This document shows positions 7,370 to 15,698 of a DNA stretch of 32,769 nucleotides, in pieces. The notes beneath the pieces are model-generated. The model saw only the letters and a list, made by a program, of their open reading frames with translations. It was not told where the DNA came from and did not search any database. The stretch is from an uncultured Christensenella sp. GTDB taxonomy: Bacteria; Bacillota; Clostridia; Christensenellales; Borkfalkiaceae. The stretch covers positions 1 through 32,769 of the forward strand of contig CAJUER010000006.1 of NCBI GenBank assembly GCA_910585705.1, written 5' to 3'. A program made the translations under genes and the position numbers. How positions within the stretch are numbered: position 1 is the stretch's first letter; each line of letters begins with the position of its first letter.

Positions 7370-10300
7370 TTACTTCTCGTCGAAAGCTTCATAGAAGCCG
7401 TCGATGTCAAAATTCGTATCGCGCTGTATGCGCTGAGGAGAAGACTTTGTCGTGTCTACCGTCGTTGTGGTTGTTACCACCGCGTCGGCAGGGTATACCA
7501 CAGGTTTGTTCACCGATACGGGTTTTCTCTCCGCTTCTATTTGCCGAGTCGCCTGTTCGGGCTTTATCTCGCGATTGCTGTCCGTAAGGCTTTTGAACAT
7601 CGAAGCAAGCACCGCACCGAACGTGTCCGCATTCGCAGACCCCTGCGGCTGTTGAGCGGGTACGAACACCGTCTGCACCGGTTGCTGTACGGGCTGAGGC
7701 TGAGGCTGTTGCATTTGCATAGGCATTTGCATCATAGGCTGTTGCATAGGCATCTGCATCATTACAGGCTGTTGGGGCATATTGTTATTGTTTACTCCCC
7801 TTGCAAGTCTGTCCTCCGCCAAAAGCGCACGCTGTTCCGTTGTTCTGAACAGTCTGTCTTCCGCCGTTCTCGCACGCTCTTCCGCAAGTCTTGCGCGCAT
7901 TTCGGTGTTTATGTCTCCGCTGTAAGAAGGCATCATCGGCATTTGCATAGGCATCTGCATCATCGGCTGCTGCATGGGCATTGCCGAATTATGGTTTGCC
8001 CTGTTCTCCGCCCTCAATGCCGCAAGCTCCGCTTCTATTCTTGCCAGTGCGGTGGGATCCGCCGCAGGCTGTGCATTGTTGTTCTGCTGAGGCTGTGCGT
8101 TGTTGTTCTGCTGCGCCTTGTTCTCCGCTCGGAGCATTGCTATCTCCGCTTCGAGTTTTGCTATCGCGCTGTTATCCGCTACGGGTACTTGCTGTACCTG
8201 CTGTACAGGCTGTTGTACCTGTTGAGGCTGTGCCTGTGCCTGAGGCTGTGCGAGCGCGGTTGCCGCCATTGCCGCCGCAGGCATTGCCGACGCTGCCGCC
8301 GCTTCTGCCTTTATGCGCGCAAGTTCTGCTTCCTGCTTTGCTTTTGCAAGCTCCAGCTCTGCTTCCTGCTTAGCCTTTGCCGCTTCGCGTTCTTCCTCGC
8401 GTCTGCGGCGTTCCTCTTCGCGCTCCTCGTCACGGCGGCGTTTTTCTTCCGCACGCTCCTCTTCACGACGGCGCTTCTCTTCCTCGCGCTCTTCCTCTTT
8501 CTGTCTGCGCTCTTCTTCGCGGCGCTGTTTCTCTTCTTCCTTCGCCGCTTTTATAGCTTCACGCTCTTCCTTGCTCTTTCTCTTCTTGCATGCTACTACA
8601 ATGATGATTATGAGCAGAATGAGAATAGCAAGCGCTATAAGCATCCACGCCCAGATAGGCAAGCCCATCCACGTCTTGGTTACGAAGTCCTTTACTTTTC
8701 CGAACGCCGCCGCCGCGCCGCTTTGAGGCACGGTGTAGTTTATGCTGTTCGAAACCGCGCCGAACTCGGTATCGCTGTTCTTGAACACTACGTTTCCGTT
8801 CTCTGCGTCAAAGCCGCCCATTACAGCCTCTACCTTGAACTGCTTGCCGCCCTTGAACTCTACTTCTTCAAGCGCTTCGCCGCTCGCTCCGTCATAGTAT
8901 TTGTATCCTATCGTAAGCGTTTCGCCCGCTATCAGGTTCTGTACGTTCTGCGGCAGGTTGAGCGTCGCTCCGCTCTTGCTCTTGTTCCAAAGCTCCGACG
9001 TGTCTATTACAAGCGGCGTTACGTTCCATTTGTAGCTTGCTACGCTGTCACTGCCTTCCGCTATTACTTCGCTTGCCGCGTTCTTTGCCGTAAGCGTGTA
9101 TCTCACCGCCGCTTCGCCCGTTCCGTAATCCCACTTGTAGTTGACGTTGGTCAGCGTAAGCGTTGCGACGTAGCCGCCTTCCCTTACGTTCCTGATACCT
9201 TCAAACTCGCCTTCTACCGTGATTACGTCCTTGTACTCCGCCCAGCTTCCGCCGAGATAATCGAGTATGCTTACGTCTCCGCCCGTAAATACCACGTCCG
9301 AAAGCGTGGGCACGGGTATCGACTTTTGGTTGATTTTAAACGGCTTTTTCGCGCCCGTCAGTCTGTATTCGTCCGCCCAGTTGCCTTTAAGCGTTACTAC
9401 CGCTATGTAGTCGCCTGCGTCCGCAGTGTTAGGATCGAAGTTCTCTATCAACACGTTCTCGGGGTCGTCTATATTCGATATATTCGTGCCCTTGTAGATC
9501 TTGACTTCGTACTTCGCGGAATCCATATCCTCGCCCTTAACTTCGAGCTTATACTCGAAATTACCGTACTCGCCGTTTGCCGTCAGTTCTACCTTCGCTA
9601 CGAGCTTGCTGTCGCCCACTACAAACGAAGTCGAAAAATCTCCGCCCGTCGTGTCGATTAAATCATAATCGTTTTGGATAGAAGCGTCGCTCTTCAACTC
9701 TACCGTTACGTTCACTTCGAGTCTGCGCTGTGCCGCCAACGCCTGTTCGGTTATGTACGCAAGCGCTTCAATGCCCCTGCCGCTGTATTCCGTGCCGTCG
9801 GGCAATGTACAGCTGTATATATACTCTACTTTATCCGCATACTCCGCTTTGTCGTACCTGAGCTGCGTTGCGTAGTACTCGTTGCCCTTCCACTCGGGGT
9901 GTTCCGTGCCGTTGTACGTTATCGCTACGTCCTGCTCCCACTGTACGCTGATTATCTTCTTAGTGATTTCCCACTCGAAGTTGAAGCCCTGCGGGATATT
10001 GAAATTCTTCGTATCGGTCACGCCGAACGACATTTTTACAGTATATTTGCCTTTGTTGCGCTCAGAGTTGATTCCGCCGTAGTTGAACGTAAGTCCTTTC
10101 AGCGTTCCTTCTACGTCGCCCTTCATCTTGACCGTTACAGTGCCGTTGCCGAACTCGGGCGGGCGGGTTGTGTTATAGTCCGTCCAGCTGCCGCTTGCTC
10201 CGTATCTGTATACCCAACCCTGTTTGTCAAGGTCGGTAAAATCGCCCTTCTCTATCGTCCAGTTTATGAACACGTCAGCTTCGGTCGTTGAGATTATCGT

Positions 10301-12757
10301 TGCGTTAGTATACGTCTTGTTTGTGTCGAACGAGTAGTCCGCATTCTTTATCCTCAGCCGCACTGTCGTTACATACGTGCCTGCGTCCGTCTGCTTATGG
10401 TCCGTATAGTCCGTGTCCGTAAGCGTTTGGAACACGCCCGCATGCGCGCCCAAATTTATAGACAGCGTATACTGGAACGGTTTGCCTGCCGCGTCGAGTT
10501 TGTATTTTAAGAAGCTGTCTCCGTCCGCTATCGGCTGTTTGCCCGTCGCGTTGTTTTCCGAGTACGTCCACGCGAACGTATCCGGATCGAACACCTGCGC
10601 GCCGATTGTGAACGTTATAGGCATGTTCGCGCCCGCAAGTCCGTCCGTTATAGAATAGTTCTCGTTATCTATTTCCGCGCTGAGCGTGTAATCGCCCTGC
10701 TCTAATTTGTCAGTAAGCTCAAACTCGTCGCTGACTGTGTCCGCGCCGTTGTTCGACGTGCCGTTGCTCTTTACCTCCGAGCCCGTGCTCGTTGCAGTGT
10801 AGTTCGTGGTCAGCTTCAGGTTGTCGCCCGAAATTATGCCGGTCAACGTTACCGTTGCCTTGACCGCCGTGCCTACGCCCCAGCCCCATAAATCATCGTT
10901 GTCGTTGCCGACAGTAAGTCCCAGCTGTTTCGGGTTGACCGTCACGTCTACAGTCTTTCTGCCCGTGCCGCCGTCGTCTTTCCAAACGCAGTTCGCCGCG
11001 TCCTCTAACGTGAACGTTACCGTATATGTACCCGCGTCCTTGAACGTTATTTCGCCTTTATCTTTATCGAACGTAGGGTTAGTTGCTACAGCTTTGCCGC
11101 CCGGCGTCTTGCCGCTGACCGAGTATATGCTTACTCCCTTACCGTTGTGCGTGTAGTTCGTAAACGTCAGCGTCTGCTGCGTTCCGTCATATTCCGGCGT
11201 GCCCGTCGGCGGCAACGTTGGCAAGCTTACCTTTATAGAATCAATTGTAAACGTTACGCTTGCAGGCGTGCAGTTCAACGAATAATTGCTGTTCGAGTCC
11301 GTTATCTTAGGCTCCGCTTTGAAGTCGCCCTTCTGCTGCGGCGCTGTCGTGCTGTTGTACCCTCTGCCGTCCGTACTCGTGTACTGTATCGCCGTGTTCG
11401 GCATCTCGTCCGAACCGCACAAACCGTTTTCGTCTATCGTTAATGTTACTGTCCCGTCCGATTCGCTCAACGTTGCGTCTAACGGCTTCGGTTTGATTGT
11501 AAACTTGAAATACCTGACGCTTTCGCTTTCGCCGATAGAAGTATCCGGCTCGCCCATAAACCCTAAACCATCATTTATCACGGATTGGGTAAGAGTTGCT
11601 TTTACTTTATACTCGCCTACGTTTATCATTGGACTGTTTTCATAGTCCAACGTCATTTTATTATTGTTAAACCATGTTTTATCCGCCGCCGCTACGTCCG
11701 CGAGCGTCTGTGCAGAACCGTTGTATATTACTTCTACATCCTTAGGTTCAGGTACCCCGATTGCACTTAAATTTAAATGTATTGCTGGACGAACACCGGC
11801 AAGATTATTTACTTCATAACCGTGCGCACTACCATTTGCATAGATATAAGCATTGTGCATATTCGAAGGGTGAACGGCACGCATATAGTAACGGCTATTA
11901 CCGTCTTTTCCTCTACCCTGAGCGTCAGATACTTTCCAAATACCGATCTTGTCTTTGTTATAATGACTGTCAACTGCTCTTGCATCGGTTACAGACGGTA
12001 ACCAAACCCTATCGTCGCCCCAACTTTTGTAGTTATCTTTTTGCGAATATATAGAGTCCGTATCGCCAAGATCGTTCCGTTCGCTTGATAAACTGAGTTG
12101 ATACTTAACAGTATTAGGTGTAGCTATATACTCTTCAAATTTTCCGCCGGTCGCAAAGTCCTCAAACGTTTTAAATGTAGTCGGTGCAACCTTACCGTTT
12201 GCTCCTTGATTATTATTGTACATTGTACAACTTGCACCGCTAAAGCTGCCGGCATAGCTACCTATCGAAGTATTGCCCGCATTTATATAAGCATGTATAT
12301 AACTTGTAGAATACTGACTGCTTACAACTTCGGTACCGGTACCACCACCGGAGTAAGTTCCGTCGGACCAAGAAACGTTTTCCACTGCGTTTGCAAGCCA
12401 TAAAGTAAGTATGGCTTCACCTTTGACAGAATCGGATAAATATACAGGATACCATTCTAAACCGCCAAATGTAACGGTTGTGTCCCCGAAATTTGTTGCA
12501 TTCTTTACCGTTCCCGAAATAGCAGACTGCACCATATCGTTAAAATCTTTAAGTCCGGCACTGCTTGCTATCCCGTTTAAAACGTCTACATTAAATTTAT
12601 TTTCCGCATCATCGTATAAATCAGTCGACGCCGCTTCAGCTATTTTTAAATCTTTTTGTTTTGCACCGCCTATCATTCCAACGGAACAAAACAGCATTAA
12701 AGCGCACAATACCGATAGTATTACCGTAAGTAAATTCTTTTTGGTTTTAATTTTCAT
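7370..12757 (-). CDS. Giant single-pass surface protein with DUF6273-like head, MBG/Ig-like repeats and long coiled-coil cytoplasmic tail
   Basis: About 1,795 residues from ATG 12757 (AAAGAGGT ribosome site); the upstream in-frame ATG lies in the leader. Order: signal peptide (1-40); a head domain (about 70-330) with V-W-L-P-S and G-V-R-P-A-I-H-L-N-L-S, the hallmark ending of DUF6273-like domains; then about nine Ig-like/MBG-type modules (330-1340) with recurring Y-N/D-G-(S/T) starts and (D/N)-A-G-x-Y ends; one membrane helix (about 1361-1387); and a cytoplasmic tail of about 400 residues. The tail has a Glu/Arg-rich helix of about 100 residues, two copies of an A-x-I/L-A-x-(K/R)-(L/I)-E-A-E heptad block separated by Asn/Gln-rich DNA, and two Met/Gln/Pro-rich blocks. 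It is probably an adhesin or stalk. The tail's role is unknown. Confidence 0.88.
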   Translation of the reverse strand: MKIKTKKNLLTVILSVLCALMLFCSVGMIGGAKQKDLKIAEAASTDLYDDAENKFNVDVLNGIASSAGLKDFNDMVQSAISGTVKNATNFGDTTVTFGGLEWYPVYLSDSVKGEAILTLWLANAVENVSWSDGTYSGGGTGTEVVSSQYSTSYIHAYINAGNTSIGSYAGSFSGASCTMYNNNQGANGKVAPTTFKTFEDFATGGKFEEYIATPNTVKYQLSLSSERNDLGDTDSIYSQKDNYKSWGDDRVWLPSVTDARAVDSHYNKDKIGIWKVSDAQGRGKDGNSRYYMRAVHPSNMHNAYIYANGSAHGYEVNNLAGVRPAIHLNLSAIGVPEPKDVEVIYNGSAQTLADVAAADKTWFNNNKMTLDYENSPMINVGEYKVKATLTQSVINDGLGFMGEPDTSIGESESVRYFKFTIKPKPLDATLSESDGTVTLTIDENGLCGSDEMPNTAIQYTSTDGRGYNSTTAPQQKGDFKAEPKITDSNSNYSLNCTPASVTFTIDSIKVSLPTLPPTGTPEYDGTQQTLTFTNYTHNGKGVSIYSVSGKTPGGKAVATNPTFDKDKGEITFKDAGTYTVTFTLEDAANCVWKDDGGTGRKTVDVTVNPKQLGLTVGNDNDDLWGWGVGTAVKATVTLTGIISGDNLKLTTNYTATSTGSEVKSNGTSNNGADTVSDEFELTDKLEQGDYTLSAEIDNENYSITDGLAGANMPITFTIGAQVFDPDTFAWTYSENNATGKQPIADGDSFLKYKLDAAGKPFQYTLSINLGAHAGVFQTLTDTDYTDHKQTDAGTYVTTVRLRIKNADYSFDTNKTYTNATIISTTEADVFINWTIEKGDFTDLDKQGWVYRYGASGSWTDYNTTRPPEFGNGTVTVKMKGDVEGTLKGLTFNYGGINSERNKGKYTVKMSFGVTDTKNFNIPQGFNFEWEITKKIISVQWEQDVAITYNGTEHPEWKGNEYYATQLRYDKAEYADKVEYIYSCTLPDGTEYSGRGIEALAYITEQALAAQRRLEVNVTVELKSDASIQNDYDLIDTTGGDFSTSFVVGDSKLVAKVELTANGEYGNFEYKLEVKGEDMDSAKYEVKIYKGTNISNIDDPENVLIENFDPNTADAGDYIAVVTLKGNWADEYRLTGAKKPFKINQKSIPVPTLSDVVFTGGDVSILDYLGGSWAEYKDVITVEGEFEGIRNVREGGYVATLTLTNVNYKWDYGTGEAAVRYTLTAKNAASEVIAEGSDSVASYKWNVTPLVIDTSELWNKSKSGATLNLPQNVQNLIAGETLTIGYKYYDGASGEALEEVEFKGGKQFKVEAVMGGFDAENGNVVFKNSDTEFGAVSNSINYTVPQSGAAAAFGKVKDFVTKTWMGLPIWAWMLIALAILILLIIIIVVACKKRKSKEEREAIKAAKEEEKQRREEERRQKEEEREEEKRRREEERAEEKRRRDEEREEERRRREEEREAAKAKQEAELELAKAKQEAELARIKAEAAAASAMPAAAMAATALAQPQAQAQPQQVQQPVQQVQQVPVADNSAIAKLEAEIAMLRAENKAQQNNNAQPQQNNNAQPAADPTALARIEAELAALRAENRANHNSAMPMQQPMMQMPMQMPMMPSYSGDINTEMRARLAEERARTAEDRLFRTTEQRALLAEDRLARGVNNNNMPQQPVMMQMPMQQPMMQMPMQMQQPQPQPVQQPVQTVFVPAQQPQGSANADTFGAVLASMFKSLTDSNREIKPEQATRQIEAERKPVSVNKPVVYPADAVVTTTTTVDTTKSSPQRIQRDTNFDIDGFYEAFDEK
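7690..8240 (-). repeat. Low-complexity and internally duplicated coding repeats in the cytoplasmic tail
   Basis: Within the giant gene, Met/Gln/Pro codon repeats (M-Q-M-P-M-Q pattern) occur twice, at about 7690-7780 and 7925-7985. A Q-N-N-N-A-Q-P unit is tandemly duplicated at about 8075-8115. Two related blocks of the form L-E-A-E-I-A-M-L-R-A-E-N occur about 110 nt apart (8005-8055 and 8115-8175). Such tracts are prone to slippage and length change. The reading frame is open here. Confidence 0.7.
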
Positions 12758-13092
12758 ATTCGCGTACCTCTTTCCTTTTTGTACGCCGCACTTTTTTGCA
12801 TTAAAAAAGTGTGGCCCCGAAGAGACACACTTGCTATGTAGTATCTCTACGGTTACCACACCTGTTTACAAATTTAGCAGCTCACAGCACTTTTACAGTT
12901 TTATAAACTTAATTACTTGCGTTATGAGGATAAATTGTTAAGAGATACACAATGCCGAAAAAGTGTATATTCCTCTAACCACAGTAATCAAGCGTCACTT
13001 ACCCGCCGATAAAAAGCGAGTGCAAAGAACGACTTTTTTATAAAATAAAAAAGCCCCGAAACTGCTATTATTTAATTGTAAACAAATGTGGT
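12758..13092 (-). promoter_or_regulatory. Long structured 5' leader of the giant surface-protein gene
   Basis: This is a leader of about 335 nt with no ORF of its own. On the minus strand it contains several hairpins: one at about 13032-13056 (GGCTTTTTTA/TAAAAAAGTC, one wobble); one at about 12945-12967 (ATACAC/GTGTAT) with an outer TAGAG/CTCTTA helix; a nested element at about 12807-12858 (GTGTGG/CCACAC outside, AGAGA/TCTCT inside); a 9-bp hairpin at 12789-12811 (CACTTTTTT/AAAAAAGTG); and a 6-bp stem GCGTAC/GTACGC whose loop holds the AAGGAAAGAG ribosome site. The octamer TTCGGGGC precedes two of the T/A hairpins. I do not recognise a known riboswitch class. The leader could act through RNA structure or translation control. 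Confidence 0.5.
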
Positions 13093-13109
13093 ATCGTGAT
13101 TATACCACA
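13087..13109. promoter_or_regulatory. Inverted repeat over the -10 box (candidate operator)
   Basis: Perfect 8-bp arms TGTGGTAT/ATACCACA around a 7-nt centre cover the -10 box and the first bases of the transcript of the giant-protein gene. It is placed where a repressor would block initiation. It could equally act as a 5' RNA hairpin. Confidence 0.5.
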
Positions 13110-13127
13110 CATTTTTTTTAATTTCAA
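13099..13127 (-). promoter_or_regulatory. Promoter of the giant surface-protein gene
   Basis: On the minus strand: TTGAAA (13122-13127), 17 nt, extended -10 TGGTATAAT (box 13099-13104). Predicted start near 13092. Confidence 0.85.
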
Positions 13128-13150
13128 GGTTTTTTGACAAAAAAAATAAA

Positions 13151-13180
13151 ATAGTGGCTGCCAAATTCTGCAACCACTAT
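13151..13180 (-). terminator. Intrinsic terminator of the topoisomerase operon
   Basis: An 11-bp hairpin with one G-U pair (ATAGTGGTTGC/GCAGCCACTAT on the minus strand), followed by TTTATTTTTTTT. It lies 17 nt beyond the stop codon of the 13198 gene. Confidence 0.9.
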
Positions 13181-13197
13181 ATATTGTGTTTTTTTAT

Positions 13198-15696
13198 TTA
13201 AAATTTAATTTGCATTTTGCCGTCGGGGTAGTCGGAACGGTGTTTTAGCGCGTAAACCTGCGCCACAGCCTTGATTCCGTCCTTTTTCAAAGGCTTGCCT
13301 TTGAACACGCGCGACTCTATGGGGATTTCTTCGGTGTTGATTTCCGCAACGGATTTATCGTCGTTTACTACGGCGAGCGCGTAAGGAACCGTAACGTAAT
13401 TTGCAAACAGAATTTCGCCCTTGCCCTTAATGTCGGCAATCATTACGCCCTTGCAGGCCCTGCCTATCGGGTCGATTGTGGAAGACACTACGCGCTTGAA
13501 GCCGCCGAGCGTGGTTACTATTATTATTTCGCCCTCGCCCGTATGCTGAGTTGCGTAAATTACTTCATCGTCGCCCGAAAGCGCAATTCCCTTTACGCCT
13601 ACGGCGATTCTGCCCTGAACGGGCACGCTGTCCTTATTGGCGTTGAGGCACATGCCTTTGCGGGTTACAAACAGCATTGACGAATATTCGTCGCCGTCGT
13701 ACTGCTCAACCGAAAGAAGGCTGTCGCCGTCCTTTAATTTGACTGCGGGGAAAACGTTTTTACCTTGCTCGTATTCGCTCCATTCACTTCGCTTTACCGC
13801 GCCCTGTTTAGTGAAAAACAGCAATTCACCTTCGGGAACCTTCCCGCCCTTGCACACAAACATACGCACGGCGTACTCGCCCTTTGCGATACCCTCCACA
13901 AGCGTTTCGAACTTCTGGCCCGAAGAACGGAACTCGGAAAGTTCGGCATACTTGGGGCAGACCTTAACGCAGTTGCCCAGATTGGTGAAGCAGAAAAGCG
14001 TGTCGTCCGCGCCGCAATCGACAACCTGCTTGTGTATGAGCGACTGTGGTGCCGAAGCCGTAAGCTTCTTTTTGGACGCGAACGCAAACTCGCCCTGTTC
14101 GACGAATTTAATCGAATTGTTTGCGGTGATTGCGACCGACCAGTCGGAAACGTTGCGCTGACCGTCCGCGCGTTTGACGGCGATTTTGTCCGCCGCGCCT
14201 ACGATACGCGTCTTTCTTTCGCACTTGTATTTGCGTTTGATTTCGCGCATTTCCTGCTTGACGATAGCCCACTGCTTCTGTTTGTCGGCAATGATGGCGC
14301 GTAGCTGTTCTATCTTGATTTTGAGCGCGGCAAGCTCGTCCTCGAGTTTTTTAACTTCGAGTTTTGCAAGCCTTGCCAGCCTTAAATCGAGTATGGCTTG
14401 CGCCTGCCGCTCGGACAGGGCGAACCTTTCCATAAGCTTGCGCCTTGCGTCTGCGGTGGATTCCGCCGTCTTGATGATTTTTACGACTTCGTCAACGTTG
14501 TGCACGCCGATAATAAGCCCTTCGAGGATATGGCAGCGCGCAAGCGCTTCTTTCAAATCGAACTTGGTACGGCGCAGAATTATATGCCGCTGGTAATGCG
14601 TGTAATACCTTATTATATCTATAAGCCCCAGCTGCTTGGGCTTGCCGCCCGCAATGGCGACCATATTTATGCCGAACGTACACTCCAAATCGGTACACTT
14701 GAAAAGCGTTTTTAAAATTTCGTCTACATTGGCGTCCTTTTTGCAGGTAATTACCGCGCGCATACCCGAACGGTCAGACTCGTCCACAATATCGGAAATA
14801 CCCGAAAGCAGTTCCTTCTTATCCTCGCGCAAAAGCATAATTTTGCGCAAAAGATCGGCTTTGTTGGTCTGATAGGGAAGCTCGGTAATTACAATCAGCT
14901 TTTTGCCGTAATCGCCCTGTTCGATCGTATAACGCGCGCGCAGCGTGATTTTGCCCTTGCCCGTTTCGTAAGCCTGCTTCAACTCGTTTGCGATAATAAA
15001 ACCGCCCGTTGAAAAATCCGGTCCGGGTATTATATTCATCATATCGGCAAGCGAAATTCGCGGATTGTCGATAAACGCACAACAGCCGTCTATAACCTCG
15101 CCGAGATTGTGCGTGGGAATATTTGTGGCAAGTCCTACGGCAATGCCGTTTGCGCCGTTCACCAAAAGATTGGGAAACCTGCCCGGAAGCAAATCGGGCT
15201 CTAACAAGCTGTCGTCGAAGTTGAAGGAAAAAGGAACGGTTTCCTTATCCAAATCGCGTAAAAGCTCAATAGCCAAAGGCTCCAGTCTTGCTTCGGTATA
15301 CCTCATTGCCGCCGCAGGGTCGCCGTCAACCGAGCCGAAGTTACCGTGACCGTTGACAAGCGTCATTCTGACGTTGAATTCCTGCGCCATTCTTACCATT
15401 GCGTCGTAAACCGAACTGTCGCCGTGAGGGTGGTATTTACCCATACAGTCGCCGACGATACGCGCCGATTTTTTATGCGGCTTGTCGGGCGTTAAACCCA
15501 TTTCGTACATAGTATACAGAATACGCCTTTGCACGGGCTTCAAGCCGTCTTCCACTCGCGGTAAAGCACGGTCTAAAATTACGAATTCCGCATAAGGAAG
15601 CATTGACTGCGGCAGCACCTCTTCAAGCGGTGAAACTATAAGGCTGCCCGTATGGATTGAAGTCTGAACCGAGCCGTCGTCTTTCTTTCGTGCCAT
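13198..15696 (-). CDS. Type IIA DNA topoisomerase subunit A (ParC/GyrA-like)
   Basis: An 832-residue breakage-reunion subunit. It has the R-A-L-P-R-V-E-D-G-L-K-P-V-Q-R-R-I-L motif (43-60), the quinolone-pocket segment H-P-H-G-D-S-S-V-Y-D (89-98, with Ser94 and Asp98 at the positions of E. coli GyrA Ser83 and Asp87, i.e. unmutated), the active tyrosine Tyr133 in A-M-R-Y-T-E-A-R-L, a central coiled coil (about 435-490) and a C-terminal blade domain. I see no GyrA box (Q-R-R-G-G-K-G) in the blades, which favours topoisomerase IV-like decatenation over gyrase supercoiling. It starts 2 nt after the subunit B stop codon, with GGGAGG inside that gene. Whether the genome has a second pair is not visible. 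Confidence 0.93.
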   Translation of the reverse strand: MARKKDDGSVQTSIHTGSLIVSPLEEVLPQSMLPYAEFVILDRALPRVEDGLKPVQRRILYTMYEMGLTPDKPHKKSARIVGDCMGKYHPHGDSSVYDAMVRMAQEFNVRMTLVNGHGNFGSVDGDPAAAMRYTEARLEPLAIELLRDLDKETVPFSFNFDDSLLEPDLLPGRFPNLLVNGANGIAVGLATNIPTHNLGEVIDGCCAFIDNPRISLADMMNIIPGPDFSTGGFIIANELKQAYETGKGKITLRARYTIEQGDYGKKLIVITELPYQTNKADLLRKIMLLREDKKELLSGISDIVDESDRSGMRAVITCKKDANVDEILKTLFKCTDLECTFGINMVAIAGGKPKQLGLIDIIRYYTHYQRHIILRRTKFDLKEALARCHILEGLIIGVHNVDEVVKIIKTAESTADARRKLMERFALSERQAQAILDLRLARLAKLEVKKLEDELAALKIKIEQLRAIIADKQKQWAIVKQEMREIKRKYKCERKTRIVGAADKIAVKRADGQRNVSDWSVAITANNSIKFVEQGEFAFASKKKLTASAPQSLIHKQVVDCGADDTLFCFTNLGNCVKVCPKYAELSEFRSSGQKFETLVEGIAKGEYAVRMFVCKGGKVPEGELLFFTKQGAVKRSEWSEYEQGKNVFPAVKLKDGDSLLSVEQYDGDEYSSMLFVTRKGMCLNANKDSVPVQGRIAVGVKGIALSGDDEVIYATQHTGEGEIIIVTTLGGFKRVVSSTIDPIGRACKGVMIADIKGKGEILFANYVTVPYALAVVNDDKSVAEINTEEIPIESRVFKGKPLKKDGIKAVAQVYALKHRSDYPDGKMQIKF

Positions 15697-15698
15697 TA

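Noticed and set aside
7343..9661. Long open frame of 772 codons on the plus strand
   Set aside because: It is antisense to the giant surface-protein gene. Its translation is a Arg/Leu/Tyr-rich composition with no domain, and it arises from the biased codons of the real gene.
11190..11215. LPPTG segment in the giant protein, like a sortase signal
   Set aside because: It lies mid-protein between Ig-like modules and is not followed by a hydrophobic helix and basic tail.
11750..12500. DUF6273-like head as target of a diversity-generating retroelement
   Set aside because: No reverse transcriptase or template repeat is seen in the window, and no cluster of variable adenine-rich codons with a second copy.
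14398..14715. Other plus-strand frames over the topoisomerase genes
   Set aside because: They are shadows of the well-supported minus-strand genes, without ribosome sites or recognisable domains.
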